Made by a program: the position numbers and the translations under genes. Below the pieces are notes generated by a model. It was not told the origin of the DNA and searched no databases. It worked only from the letters and a program-made list of their open reading frames with translations. A stretch of DNA of 64,000 bases. Source: Gongronella butleri (lineage: Eukaryota > Mucoromycota > Mucoromycetes > Mucorales > Cunninghamellaceae). Shown here piece after piece: positions 1-11,972 of this stretch; position 1 is the stretch's first letter, and every line of letters starts with the position of its first letter. The stretch covers positions 372,001-436,000 of the forward strand of contig JAIWZP010000010.1 of assembly GCA_025201375.1 (NCBI GenBank). Reading direction: 5' to 3'.

Positions 1-40
1 AAATACTCACTGTAAAACATCGCCCATGGCTAATAAAAAA

Positions 41-75
<35 letters not shown>

Positions 76-1413
76 TCAGAAACAAGGTTGTGACGCGGCG
101 TGTTGTGTCTTTAATTTACCATCGTGGCGCCAATGTAGACAAACATGCTCAAATTGAGCAGCAAGTCGACAACTTCAGACATGTGTGCATTCTCGGTTTC
201 TTTTCTGAACCAATCGTCCCAGGTGAACGAATTGCCAGCGATAAAGCATGCAAGCAGGTCATCGCTGCCCATGAGCGACACGGTGCCCATCAAAAACAGC
301 GCCAGAGCAATGGCGTAGACCAAAAACGACTCCTTGTCGATCAATTTGCTGATGCAATGGCGGAGAAATCAGTGAAATTGTTACAAAAAAAACAGCACGT
401 TTTTCTTACTTTTTCTCGGCGAGTTTGAGCAGCTTGCGCGCGACATAGCCGACAGCAAAGCCAATGATTGTGGAAAGCAAGATTTCATAGACAAGCACAT
501 GATAGGCCCACTCACCAAGGGCAGGGCCCACAGGTTGCTGCATGAGATAAATCGCAAGGTACAAAAAGGGGAAACCAAGACCGTCATTCGCACCACTGCG
601 TCACAAAAAAATAAAAAAAAATGAGCATGGAATTCCAAGGTGACAGGGTGTTCCCCTTTTTGGAGTCTGAGCAACAAAACGTGACAATTCGTCTTGGTGT
701 CTATACCTTTCCGACAAGATCAAATGACGCACATTGATCGGGACGCGCTTTTCTGCAAATTTGCCAGAGACGATGGAATTGGCAAGCACCTACAGCCGAA
801 AAAAAGGGAGAGAGAACGGTCAAAATTTCTGTCCAATAAAATCGGCTGCATAAAAAAGCCAGAAAAAAGGGGTGAGATGCACGGCTCCTTACGGGATCTG
901 TGGGGGTGAAGCATGAAGCAATCATCAAGGATTCCAGCTAGATGAAAAAAAAAAAAGGAGAAAGGGATCGTCAATTGAGGGGAAGGGGACAGAACGGGTG
1001 GCGACGTTCTTTTTTTTTCTTACATAGCTGAGGTTGGGAATCATGGCCCACACACAGAGCGCCGTCATGATCCACATGACAATCATGACAGGTAAGAGCA
1101 TGATGGCCATGGAGCGCCATTCCCTGCGCAAGTAGGCCTTTGGCAGCGACACGCCGGCTGCCATGACCTGAATACCGATACAGAGTCGCGTCAATTCGCG
1201 AGTGATGTACGTCTCGTCGCCGCCCCAACTCGCCACATTGATGAAATTCGCACACAAGGGCCCAAACAGCACCCCGATGGCCACGGCTACCATGGCCTCG
1301 GAGATGTAAAGCCGCTCTTTGATTGTCAACGAGCACAAGCCATACAGCAGGATAAACCCGCCGAGAATGCTATATATGACCGAGATAGTTTCAACATGGG
1401 TCAAGTCCACCAT
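1..1413 (-). CDS. NHA1: Na+/H+ antiporter, Nha1/Sod2 type (3' part beyond window)
   Basis: Plasma-membrane alkali-cation/proton exchanger of the fungal CPA1 (Nha1/Sod2) family; exports Na+ or K+ for H+. Six exons are visible on the minus strand: 1413-1024, 937-893, 789-707, 595-410, 348-120 and 29-11, all joining in frame. The start is the Met of MVDLTHVETISVIYSILGGF, which matches the short N-terminus of the family. The peptides CFTPTDP and VLANSIVSGKFAEK form the conserved ion-binding region (TPTDPVLA), followed by SGANDGLGFPF, the family's ND pair. Hydrophobic helices alternate throughout. The last donor (GTGAGT) lies at the window edge, so the C-terminal cytosolic tail is outside. An exon of only 19 nt (29-11, PWAMFY) precedes the edge. 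The family call is secure from motif order; ion preference cannot be read. Confidence 0.93.
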
Positions 1414-2308
1414 AACGATCGAGAGAAGGTGTCAAGAGTCGGAAAACAAAGAAAACAAGGTCGAAAGCAGGGCCGTGCGTGACAAAAAAAATATGAAAAA
1501 AAAAGAAGGATATAGACGAGTGCCGAAAAATAAAAACGTGCAAACAAAAAAAAAAGTAGCACGAGGTGGTATAGCGATTGGAAAAGAAAAAAGAGAAAAG
1601 AATAAAAAAAGAGGTAGAAAAGAAAAAAAAGTGTGTCAATTCCAAATTCCACCTTTTTTTTCGAATCCGAAAAAATCATGCTGAATCGGCCACCCGAAGC
1701 GGGGAAATGCTCGATTTGGGGCTTTTGTGCAACGTGCGTGATTTCTGCCAGAGGTCGAAAGGAGGGGGCCATGGCTTTCAAACACCATCACCGTGAACTT
1801 TTTGGGCCCGTTGACAGCTGTGTCACCGTGATCCGTTGATGCCGAATGCTTGCAAGCGTGAAAAATAAAAAAAACACATAAACAAGTATATCTTGGAGGC
1901 GCCATTGGGCACCCTATCTTGCCAATTGTCAAGGAGAAGTTGCAATAAAACTGATGCAAGGGGGAACTTTCTCGTCCACAACAGAATGCCAAAAAAAAAA
2001 AAAAAGCAGCTAACCAGCCGCTGGCGAGCAGAATTGGGCTCAGCCAAGATAACTTTTGGGCAAAACAAGCAACCTGACGTCGATCCGACTCGGTCCGCAC
2101 GGCAACAATGGGGCGACAAGAATAGAAAAGAAAAAAAAAGAATGAGATCATGAGGCATCACGGTGCATGCTTCCTTTTTTTATATTTTTCAAAAGTCGGT
2201 ATTAATGAGGGAGTTGGTTTTCGTGTCGTGAATTTGTGCAAAAAGGAGAAAAACAAAGGAAAATAGGGTATTTCGCGCATTGATCACGCGAGCGAGAATT
2301 AATGTTGG
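1414..2308. other. Intergenic, divergent side of the antiporter gene
   Basis: Upstream region of the antiporter and downstream region of the 2309-3738 gene. It holds A/T homopolymers (for example 1990-2005) and short spurious reading frames with no splice-consistent coding signal. I see no gene. The antiporter promoter should lie in its first few hundred bases. Confidence 0.6.
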
Positions 2309-3738
2309 CTAAAAAAGGCCATGGAGCGAGTGGCGCAATCGTTTCAGGGATCGCACGGACAGCGAGCGGCGGTGTTGTTGCTGTTGCGTGTCTGTTTGTT
2401 GGTTAGAAAGGGATGCGGACGATGTGGACGCGACGCGTCTGGGTGTTGCCTCAATGGAGCGGCTTGTGGCATACTCGTGGATGGACGAGGGCGTTTCTGA
2501 GGTAATGGTTGGTTGTTCTTGGCCGTGTCTTTCGTCGGAAAAGACCATTGTATCTCGTTGGTGCGCAGAAGAGGGTCCTTCTTCTGACTGATGGTGATGC
2601 ATGGCCTGGCTGAGTAAAGGAAAGTGGGTTTTACGCGAGGAAGAGCCAACGGGTGGTGTGATTCGGCCATGGTGTAGCGGTGGCGCATCCAATGGCAACG
2701 TGGAGATCGATGACAGCGTTTCCTCAACGTTTGTGGCCTCTGGATGAGGATGATGCGCGTGTTGCTGCGTGTAAGACGTGTGAGCATCGGCATATTGCAG
2801 CAAAATAGGGTCGTTGTCTGTGCCATCGTGAGGATGGTGATGATGGTCGTGATTATCGTCTTCGTCGTCATCGCCTGGCCGCTCATTATCGCCGCCAGCG
2901 TGCAGTCGGTCAATGGCCATGTGCCACAGCCGCTGCCGCTGCCGCGCTTCCTCAAACAACGTGAACCAGTTTGCTGGTACTTGCATTTTCAGGTAGCGTG
3001 CCCAAAAATAGACTGGTGGATTGCCAGCCTCGTCAAAGGCATCATATGCATCAAAGTCGTACACAAGGTACCTAGCAAAATCACCCAAAAAACATGCATG
3101 CACATCAGTCCATCCGCCATGTACACAAAGAAGCGCCCTGGAAAAAAAAAGTCCCTATTTTCCTCGTTTTTCTTTTCTTTTTCTTTATCAAACCCATTGG
3201 ATAGCTCTCCCTCTTCAACGGGCTCATTTTCAATCTTACCTTGCCCTGGACCACCGCATTGAACCCGTATCAGAGCCTATGGAAAAGGTGGCAGGCAATA
3301 ATGAGCTTCAAAGTTACTATTTTTTGCTTTTTTTTATATGTGAATTGGGTTAAAAATGGAAGGAAAAGACTTACGCAAGACTGAAAAGCAACACATATCG
3401 TCGTCCCAGCCTAAGTGGAGGGAGCGTGCATTAGACTCTTTTTTTTTCCCCTTGTTTTTTTTTTTAAAAAAAAAAAAAAAAAACGCGTCCTATCGAGTGT
3501 TGGTCTTTTTGGGCGCGCATGTTGTCCCTAGGATACCTTCAAAGAGACCGATGCTGATGAGCTTGATTTTGAGAATGTACAAGGAGCCTTGAACAAGATT
3601 GTCATGCTCAATCGGTTGAAATGACGCGGGATCAAAGCCATGAGGGCGTGTCGCGGCAATCGTGCCATGTGGCGATGACGCCGACCACCGACCGAGCCTT
3701 GGAAGTGGCCACGTCCTGTCACGCCTGCTGTCAACCAT
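2309..3738 (-). CDS. Unrecognised protein with His/Asp- and Gln-rich C-terminus
   Basis: Predicted 355-residue protein from three exons (3738-3537, 3276-3240, 3137-2309) whose phases agree. The N-terminal exon is mixed and ends in a hydrophobic stretch (YILKIKLISIGLFEG). The third exon opens with a compact aromatic segment (GDFARYLVYDFDAYDAF, then NPPVYFWARYLKMQ) that looks folded and conserved. The C-terminal half is low complexity: a DDDEDDN-HDHHHHPHD acidic/His run, Ser/Thr-rich sequence and a QQQQH tract. The hydrophobic stretch faintly recalls the DUF300/TMEM184 family, but the expected preceding membrane helices are absent, so I do not assign it. The start and the 37-nt middle exon are the weakest parts. 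An alternative reading of the third exon in another frame gives a hydrophobic peptide but soon stops. Confidence 0.45.
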
Positions 3739-3908
3739 GTAAACAAATAAAAAAAAAGACGGAAAGAGAGAGGTAAAAAAGGGGGGTGGCGCGAGGGTGG
3801 GAAGAGTTTTTTTAAAAAATAAAACGAGCAATGGCAAGCGAGACAGGCAAAAGAACCGAAAGAAAGAGGAAATAATAGACCAATGGGGGCAGAATTGACG
3901 ATGAAAAT

Positions 3909-4091
3909 CTAGCCCTTGAGCTGCGTGGTCTCCTCTTTCACCCTTTTGATTTCCTACAGACGCACACGCACAAAAAAAAAAAAGAGCATTACATATTCGT
4001 CTGTCCCAGAGTGACACAAGCTCAAGATCACTTACTCCTTTTGCTTTTTCTTTATTGTTGGTGCATTTCAGCCAATGGTCGGTCCTGGCGA
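3909..4091 (-). other. Orphan pair of exon-like segments
   Basis: Two segments, 4091-4036 and 3953-3909, are bounded by good acceptor and donor signals (TGCAG / GTAAGT, then TGTAG) and join in phase. They read ARTDHWLKCTNNKEKAKG followed by EIKRVKEETTQLKG and a stop, a charged, coiled-coil-like tail. No start codon or upstream exon was found in the 250 bases up to the INTS10-like gene's stop. It may be the tail of a small unrecognised gene, an alternative 3' end of the upstream gene, or chance. Confidence 0.25.
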
Positions 4092-4338
4092 CTGCATAAA
4101 ATGATTATTATCGCCTCATAAACCTAATGCATCCCGCAAATAGAGTGATCGTCGCTGTCCTTTCTTTTTTTTTTTTTAAAAAAAAGAGCAACAATGGTTC
4201 CTTTTTTTATATTTTTATTTTGCCTTTTTGTGTCTAGGAGGCGAGGTTCGGGCAAAAGAAAAAGCAAAAGGCGGGATATGTACAAGGAAGGGGGAGGGGA
4301 GGTTGTAAAAAAAAAAAAAAAGAGGGAGAAAACGAGCT

Positions 4339-7300
4339 TTACACATCATTGTTGCCTTTCAGAACCATGCTCTTTAGGAACCGCTGTAGCACGTGCCTCA
4401 TGCGCTGTGGTGTGACCTTTTGAGAGTAGCGATGGATGCGGTATTCCAGACACCTGGATACGATTTCCTTTGTGACGAGAGCGGCAGTGGCGGAAAGGGG
4501 CGACGACGATGAGGAAGACGCGTGGTCATGATCGTTGGCTGGGTGAACACCGAGCCCGTAAGCCTGCCTGGCCTGTTTTTCGGGCAATTGAACCGATGTG
4601 GCGGGACGGCTATAATAAAAGGAAGGCGACATCCACGGAGCATACGCGTTTTTCTGCGTCGACGCCGAATACCACGAGGGTGACATGGTGAAACTCGGCA
4701 AAATCTGGTTGGCAAAAGTTGGCTGGTAGATGGGCGCAGGACCTGACCGCTGGTGATCGGCCCCAGATGGTAACAGATCATCGTCTTCTTGGTCGTTGTC
4801 CGGCGCTGATCGTTTTGCAGGCACCAATGACTGCTCAGCTCCCGCCATGGGCGTATCCTCGCTTTCTTCGCGCTTCACCTTGGTCAATGGAGTGTCCTTT
4901 TTGCCATCATGGCTGTCTTTGTTGACGGGGACCCGTAGCGGGACTGAAGACCCACGATTTTCATCGTTTTCGTCGCTGCTATTGGCCAATGGCTCATCAG
5001 CCTGTTGTTTTTGTTGGTTTTGTTGTTGTTGTTGCTGTTGCTGCTGTTGCTGCTGCTGTTGATGCACCAATTCGTGTTCAGCCTGATGCTGTTGCTGCTG
5101 CTGCTGCTCGTGCTCAAAAACGAGTCGTCGATAGCTGCCACGTAGCGCAAACTCAGGGGGTATAATGTCCATGACGGTTGTGCCAGCATCATGGAGCGAT
5201 TGGATCATTTGCAGCACCTCTTCCACTGTGAAAAGAAGAAAAATCAGAACGTGTCGCGTCGTTTTTTGTGTGTGTTTTTTTAGGGTTTACCGTAAATGTA
5301 TTCCAAAAAGGACCTGTTTTTAAAGTTGCGCTTTTCGCTGATCTGTTGCTGAATGCGCTCGCACATGCTTGTGCGCGTCTTCCAGTAGCGCCAACCGTAT
5401 TGCATCAAAACGACAATGTTGCCAGTCTTTTCGTCCCAGCGCATCGCCGCATCGATCGAGGCCATGCCGCTCTTTTGTTCCGTCTCACAATCGAGGCTCA
5501 TGACCAGGTGCTTGATACAGCGCGCCACCATGCCAGCTTGGTCCACGCGCATCATGCCAAAATCACGATCTTGGAACATTGTCGCCGCAATCCCGCAATC
5601 CACCTCGTCCGACAGGAAATCCGCGTCGTCCAGATCCGCAGGAATCGGAAACACGGACAAAATGATCGCAATTTCCAATGTCGATTGCTAAAAGGAAATC
5701 GGAAATCAGTGAAAACTAGTTAAAAAAAAAAAAAAAAACGAAAAAAACGGACGTACCTGGATACTACCAACCAGCAAATAGATGATAGCAATGCTGTAAA
5801 GAACGCGAAAGGCAAACATAAAGGGAATGGGGCTGCTGTCATCGTCTGTGGTGGTGTCCTGCTTGCTACTGGAACTGGAAGCCGATTTTTTCTTGCGCCT
5901 TTCCACCTCGATGCGATCGCAAATCACCTGCGACAGCTCCAAAGCCAACGCCAAGTTGCCGGGCACAGAAGGCTATTTCAAAAAAGAAAAAAAAAAAGAA
6001 AGATCGGTTAGGTTTTTTTTTTCCCTTTTTTTCACCCTCAATGCACATTTTTGCGGATTTTTCTCACCAAAGACAGTGCCAAGTCGCTTTGAACAAGCAG
6101 TACGGCATTCTTGACGTCAAAGGGCAACCAGTACAGATCCATGATCTGCTTCAATTCTGCAAAAAAAAAAAAAAGAAGAATGAACACCGATTGGTCGTTA
6201 CAAATCTCTTAAGATTTTACTCGTGTCCCACGACTGATGCTGTTCGTCGACCCAGCCAGGGGTGCGTGATTCAGCGGTTGCCCATTGCCACAGAGCGACG
6301 AGATGTCTCAGGCAGTCACCAGCTTTGCCAAGAATGCGCAATGCTTGATCCACGCCGGTCATACACTCTGCATCGGTGCCACGGCCGCGATCGGGCAGAG
6401 CAATGGGCGCCGATGACGAGGAGAAAGGTGCAGGCGGTGGCGAGACGGACGAGGGCGCGGCGGCACTGCCGCTATTTGTCTTTTGGCGCTTGGCATGGTG
6501 CGTTGCGTCGTTTGTTGACCTTTTCTTGGTGAATTCGTGCAAAAATGCGGGCATGTTGGCATTGAACGTGCAGACGGGAATCAGGCATGTCTTTGCCGTG
6601 CTAGCATCATCAGGGCCGTCCATCCCGCAGATCGCCAGGTAATATTCGTACCCAAAAGCAACAAATTGTGCAAACACCGTCATGTATTCGCACATCATCG
6701 TCGCCGAAATCCGCTGTTGTCGCTCCTTGCGCGCGTCTATGGCTGATGCAATCACTGTCGATGGCACTGGGCCTGGTGCAGACGACGACGATGTATCGTG
6801 CGGCTCTTTGCGCACAGCCGCCGCCGCAGACACCCCGGACCGCACCGCATCCTCATCCATATTGATGTTGAGCCGGTGCTCTTTGAGGTACTGGAACCGG
6901 ATCGTGTGTGACACCGTGTCCAGCTTGTCAAACCCGTGGTACCTATTAAAAAAAAAAAAAAAACATAAAATGAGCACTTTTGCATACTTTTTTTTTTGCT
7001 GGGTCGACTAGAATTTTACCCGCAGGCGGCGACCATCATGCAGGTGAATGAATTGAGCTCGTGCCACTTTCGGCACTTGATATAATAGCGCTGCCCAAGC
7101 AGGATGTATTTTTCAAACAGAGAATAAGGAATGCTGATGTAATGTTTGCTTTCCGTGGACTTGACACAAGGTTCACTCTGTTCAAAAGTCAGGGCCAATC
7201 GTTGCTTACACAACCGAGGAAACATTTCCGTCGCTAGTTTAAAAAAAGAATGAGCCCTTTCCCTTTTGTCCCCATGTTTTTTTTTTTTTTTTTTTTTTTT

Positions 7301-8377
7301 TTGCCCCACGGCTCTGTGTGACCCCACAATTCGCCTATCCTCCTCCACGCGTGGGTGCGCCTGCTCTCTCTTTTCTTTGCGCTTACCTAATAAGTGTGTG
7401 CACTGGGCCACTTTTTCCGCCGAGCTGTGGCGGTCCATCACGCGAATCAAAAGTCCAATGGCGTCCATCTGAATGCAAGAAAAAACACATCACCCATGTG
7501 TTAGTCCCTTGCCCCTTTTTCTTTTTTTTAGGTTGTGCTTACGATATACTTGTACGTGTGCCGCGGATAGTTGTGGATGTAGTCAAAAAGCACTTGGAAA
7601 GCGAGAAAAAGGTCGCCGTCCGCAAGCAGTTTGTCTGCATGACCAATAAATGGGAGGGGTGAGAGGTCCAATTGTCCCTTTTTTTCAATTTCACTTTGTA
7701 TTACCTTTGACATAATCAATGATATTGGACTGAAGGAGGCAAGGCAGCGCGGCAAAGAAGCCTAAAAGAGGAGCAAATGCAGGGATTAGCAAAGGAAAGC
7801 AAAATATAGCATCATCACATGGGCACCAGCGACAAATTGGCACAGAAAATGAGCATTACTGGCAAGATCAGGGTCGGTCGATGGGTTGATGGAGCGCGCT
7901 ATTTGTAAAAAATAGGCTTGAAGCCGTGGATTGTCCATGCTGTGAGATTGTCTACAAGTGAAAAAAGAAAAAAAAATCGCAACGTGAGCGTTTTTTTTTC
8001 TGGGTTGTCCTGGCATTCTGGCATCTCTAGAACAATTTTTTTTCTTTGCGCTTGGGCAACACGCGCTTACAGCAAGACAAAATCCTGAATGGCCTTGTCT
8101 GTGTCCCCTTTTTTGATATTTTTCTGCAGCGAGTCAAACTAGAATAAAAAAAGTATGAGTAAGGCATGCGGGGGCAAGACAAGGGGGACGTCGACGAGAA
8201 AAAAAAAAGGGGGGGGGCAAAACGTAGGAAAAGCGGGTGTTTCATTACGTGAGCGTCGAATGAAGGGGCAACAGGCGACACGGCGCGAGGCATGTCGCTC
8301 TTGTCGTCATTCCTGATCATGGTAGGGTGAACATCCATCAATGAGTACGCCGGTATATCGTAGACGGGCGGGGTCAT
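4339..8377 (-). CDS. INTS10: Integrator complex subunit 10-like protein
   Basis: Probable subunit of Integrator, the nuclear complex that cleaves and terminates RNA polymerase II transcripts. Twelve exons (8377-8249, 8138-8071, 7951-7827, 7761-7705, 7634-7543, 7468-7387, 7233-7020, 6942-6221, 6156-6068, 5972-5757, 5687-5291, 5225-4339) give 1025 residues in one frame; animal INTS10 has about 710. From remembered family sequence, the C-terminal block matches best: NIVVLMQYGW, then CERIQQQISEKRNFKNRSFLEYIYVEEV corresponds in order and spacing to the animal segment around 'VIVLLQQEW' and 'GNFQYENFFNYV'. Earlier matches are EMFPRLCKQ with SLFEKYILLGQRYYI, and MMCEYMTVFAQFVAFGYEY. The extra length comes from inserted low-complexity sequence: a Lys/Arg patch (AKRQK) with Ser/Pro/Ala, and Gln tracts encoded at about 4990-5110. 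The helical-repeat character fits the family. The third-exon donor (GTGCCC) is the weakest junction. Confidence 0.75.
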
Positions 8378-8930
8378 ACGAAGAAAGAGAAAGAGAGGGA
8401 AAAAAAAAGAGGGGGTAGGGCGGAAAAAGTGAGAAACAGTGAGAAGAGAAAGAGAATTCGAGCCCTTGACAAGGTTTTCGAGTGCCCTTTCCACCTCCCC
8501 AAAAAGGCAACCAGCCCTTGGCCGCTCGCCCAACCCTGCAGTCAAAAAGATTGGCGTTGGTGGATGCGGCAAAAGGGCCCAATGCCCTTTTGTGCAACAA
8601 CCCATTGCTAGTTTGGCCCACCACGCACACGCCAATTCGCGTGGCCGGATATTTAAGCAGTCTTTGGACCTGCCTGCAGAGGTACGTCTTGTGTAAATGC
8701 TATTGGAGGCGTCCAAGGCGCAGCAACGAGCGAAAAGTGAGAAAAAAAAACGAGGGGCAGGTACAGCGGCTTGCGATTGGTGTATCTCATTGCTGACTGA
8801 GCATGTCCTTTGATTGGCCGAAATAGGAAACTTCGGCAGGGCCGGGCTCAAGTGTGAAAGGGACGCTGGTCGCCAGCTTTTCCACCCCCTCTTTTTCGCT
8901 TTCTTCGTTTTTTACTTTTTTTTTTTCGTC
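8378..8930. promoter_or_regulatory. Bidirectional promoter region, INTS10-like / MPP-beta
   Basis: A 553-bp divergent intergenic region. Inverted CCAAT boxes (ATTGG) lie at 8776-8780 and 8813-8817, and a TATTTAA-like element lies near 8648. The plus-strand gene begins after a pyrimidine-rich leader ending at 8930. The CCAAT pair sits 115-155 bp from the MPP-beta start, which suits activation of that gene; action on the other gene is inference. Confidence 0.45.
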
Positions 8931-10511
8931 ATGTTCACCCGTTTCCCCTACTTGAAATCGGTTGCTAGCCGCCAGTCTCACCTTGTAAGTCACGCCCATG
9001 GGAAGAATAGCTTGTTTGGGAGCTCGAGGAACTCACTTTTGGCTCTGTTTTTTTTTTATTTTTGCCGTTTTTCTTGCTAGCTTCGTCCCCGCCACCTCGC
9101 CACGGCCACGCAGCTGCTGCCAACGTTGCGAAAGACGCTGCTACCCAACGGATTCACCGTGGCAACCGAGGAAAACTCGGCATCGCAGACCGCAACGGTG
9201 GGTGTGTGGATCGACGCCGGGTCGCGCGCCGAAAACGACAAGAACAACGGATCGGCGCACTTTTTGGAGCACATGTCGTTCAAAGTAAGTGAAATGAGGG
9301 CCCATTGGAAAAGAACAAAAACTAAGGGAGGCAGGGCAAAATGGGCTCATTTTTATTTTTATTATTAACAGGGCACGAAATCGCGCACGCAGCGAGATTT
9401 GGAGCTGCAGATTGAGAACATGGGTGGGCACCTGAACGCGTACACGTCTCGCGAGCAGACGGTGTACTATGCCAAGGCATTCAAGTATGACGTGCCTCAG
9501 GCGGTGGAGATCCTGTCCGACATTTTGCAGCACTCGCGTCTTGATTTGGGCGCGATTGAGCGTGAACGCGACGTGATTCTGCGTGAGCAAGAGGAAGTGG
9601 AGAAGCAGATGGAGGAGGTTGTGTTTGACCATCTTCACGCGACGGCGTTTCCGCAAGATTCTCTTGGTTTGACGATTCTTGGACCAAAGGAGAACATTGA
9701 GACGCTTAAACAAAAGGATCTGCAAGAGTATATCCAGACCAATTACACGGGCGAGCGTATGATCCTGGTGGGTGCCGGCGGCGTCGACCACGACTTGCTT
9801 GTCAGTCTCGCCGAGCAGCATTTCGGCCAATTGCCCGCATCGCATGCCGCCTCGAGCAAGAGCGCCGTTCGCAAGGCCATCTTCGCCCCCAAGGAATGCC
9901 GCCTGCCAGCCATGACCAACCAGCCTCTTCCCTTGCAAAACCACGCCCACATCGCCGTCGCCGTCGAGGGTGCCAGCTGGACATCCCCCGATTATTTCCC
10001 ACTACTCGTCATGCAGTCCATCATTGGTTCTTGGGACCGCTCGCTCGGTGCCACCGGCCACAATGCAGACGGCCTGTCGTCCGCCGTCCACCACCACCAG
10101 CTCGCCAATTCCTTCATGTCCTTCAATACTTCCTACAAGGACACGGGCCTCTGGGGCATCTACACCGTCTCTGAAAACACTACACGCCTCGATGACCTGC
10201 TGCGTTGCATCCGCAACGAATTCTATCGCCTGTGCACCTCCGTCACCGCAGAAGAGATCGAGGGCGCAAAGCAGCAGCTCAAGGCCGGCCTCCTGCTCAG
10301 CCTGGACGGAAGCACACCCATTGCAGAGGACATTGGCCGTCAGCTTCTCACCGCTGGCGACCGCATGTCCCCAAAACAAGTCGAAAAGGCCGTGTCCCAA
10401 GTCTCTGTCGATGACGTCCGCCGCGTCGCAAGCCAGTACCTCACACGCGACGCCGCCACCGTTGCCATTGGCCCCGTTGCAGCCATGTCAAACTTTAACA
10501 CCATCCGCTAG
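8931..10511 (+). CDS. MAS1: Mitochondrial processing peptidase beta subunit
   Basis: Catalytic subunit of the matrix peptidase that removes presequences from imported proteins; works as a heterodimer with MPP-alpha. Three exons, 8931-8984, 9081-9284 and 9372-10511, give 465 residues, the usual size. The Arg/Ser-rich N-terminus (MFTRFPYLKSVASRQSHL) is a typical matrix-targeting signal. The inverted zinc motif HFLEH is at residues 78-82, split from its partner glutamates by the second intron; GGHLNAYTSREQTVYYAKAF follows as expected. A glycine-rich segment that would guide substrate lies near MILVGAGGVDHD. Active-site residues are present, which argues for the beta subunit rather than the alpha subunit or a bc1 core protein. 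Coding sequence is GC-rich with strong codon bias in the last exon, suggesting high expression. Confidence 0.95.
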
Positions 10512-10723
10512 AAAAATATAGTATACACATGCATCATCTCCCTCTCTCTTTCCCTTCTCTTACCTTCTCTCTCTTCAATCTTGTACAATAAATTATGAAT
10601 TTGCATCTCCACCTATTTACAAAAAATGCAAAAAAGGAAAAAGCGCGTCTTTATCATACGGGTTATGATACAGTAATTTCAGCGAGCATGCATTCTCATC
10701 AAAACAACATTTTTAGCCCTGCT
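10512..10723. other. 3' flank of MPP-beta
   Basis: Pyrimidine-rich sequence and an AATAAA-like signal (ACAATAAATTATG near 10585) consistent with the 3' end of the peptidase transcript. AT-rich repeat sequence begins just beyond. Confidence 0.4.
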
Positions 10724-11972
10724 TCGACAAAAATCGCCTATTGTCGAAACAACCGATATGATAAAAATGCAGAGAATCACATTTTATGATACTGTATGCC
10801 AAAAAAATCAGATGATTAGCCCTTGGTTTTTATATCATTTTTGTACCTAGATAAACAAGGTACTGTATATTTACCCAGGGTGTGAAAAGCATAGCGATCT
10901 GAGGACCTAAATTTTACCGCCCTAAAATGCCGACCAACCCCCTTGCAAAATCGCTAGAAAATCCCAATTTACGAAAATCACCACAGCTTGCAACCAAGTG
11001 CCTGCCGCTCCAGGAATCTTACTGTAATGTCATTTGTGCATTTTGGCGATTTGGTTCCCGAAAACAAAGCAAAAACCGGGGATTAATCGCGCCGTTGACG
11101 AGAAAATTAATATTTTTCTTGAAATTCACAATTTCGGCCATGGCATGCTAAATTTTTATTCGATCGTGTTAAAAATTTACCAGTTGAAAGAGACGCGCGC
11201 AGAGGTCATTTCACCTTAGTCTGGCTAAGCCGATGCGTGACAGTTGTACACTTGCGATGCCAGGTTTAAAATTTCAATCCCATTTTTCTCGGCAACGAAC
11301 AAGGCTACCCATGGCAAGTTTGCAGCGACAAAAAATGCACAATCTGATTTTCTATCAAACAAGCAAGTTTAGTTTCACTGGCGTGCAATGAAAACTGGTC
11401 GAGAAATTTTTGTTTCTAAAATTTGACGTTAATCACCATTTCCTCACGATCCATCAGCTTGACCTCCGATTTTATTGCAGATTCGATTATAAAGAGGGGG
11501 TCGTTGCACCTAATAACATGACTCTCAGAGCCCTGGTGTGTAGGTTGCCAAACTGATTTTATTTTTCTGGGGGCCTCAGCCAATCAACTTGGGGGACCCT
11601 CCAGGTGCATTTCGACTTGACCAACTTGTTTTTTCCAAAAATCTAAAAAAACATTTCACCACCAAAGACTCGTCGCAACGCCACGAAACTTTCCCAACTA
11701 TAGGATCCGGCTCCTTTCTTCTCAGAAAAAATTAAACCCCCAATGTCAAACAGCTGGTTCCGCGAGTAACTTGGCATTGCTGAAATTTTGGCTGTAAGGC
11801 ATTTTTCAAAAAATCATTTCGTGGTAAAATCGTGCTTCAATCATCGCCAAACTTGGCATCATACATTTTTGATGCCCCCCTCTTTTCAGAAATAAAATAA
11901 AAACCAGAGATCACTTTGGCCGTTGTCGACACATGCACAAATTTCACGAATTTTCACAAATGCAATCACAAA
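10724..11972. repeat. Left arm of a 1.25-kb inverted repeat
   Basis: This arm is the diverged reverse complement of 13602-14863. Checkpoints include the segment at 10725-10785 against 14795-14862, the segment at 10920-11000 against 14570-14660, and the segment at 11230-11310 against 14270-14350. Identity looks about 90 percent or more by eye, with scattered point differences and small indels. No open frame of coding quality is present. Confidence 0.9.

Noticed and set aside
4990..5110. CTG/TTG trinucleotide run as an independent satellite
   Set aside because: It encodes the Gln tracts of the INTS10-like protein in frame on the minus strand.
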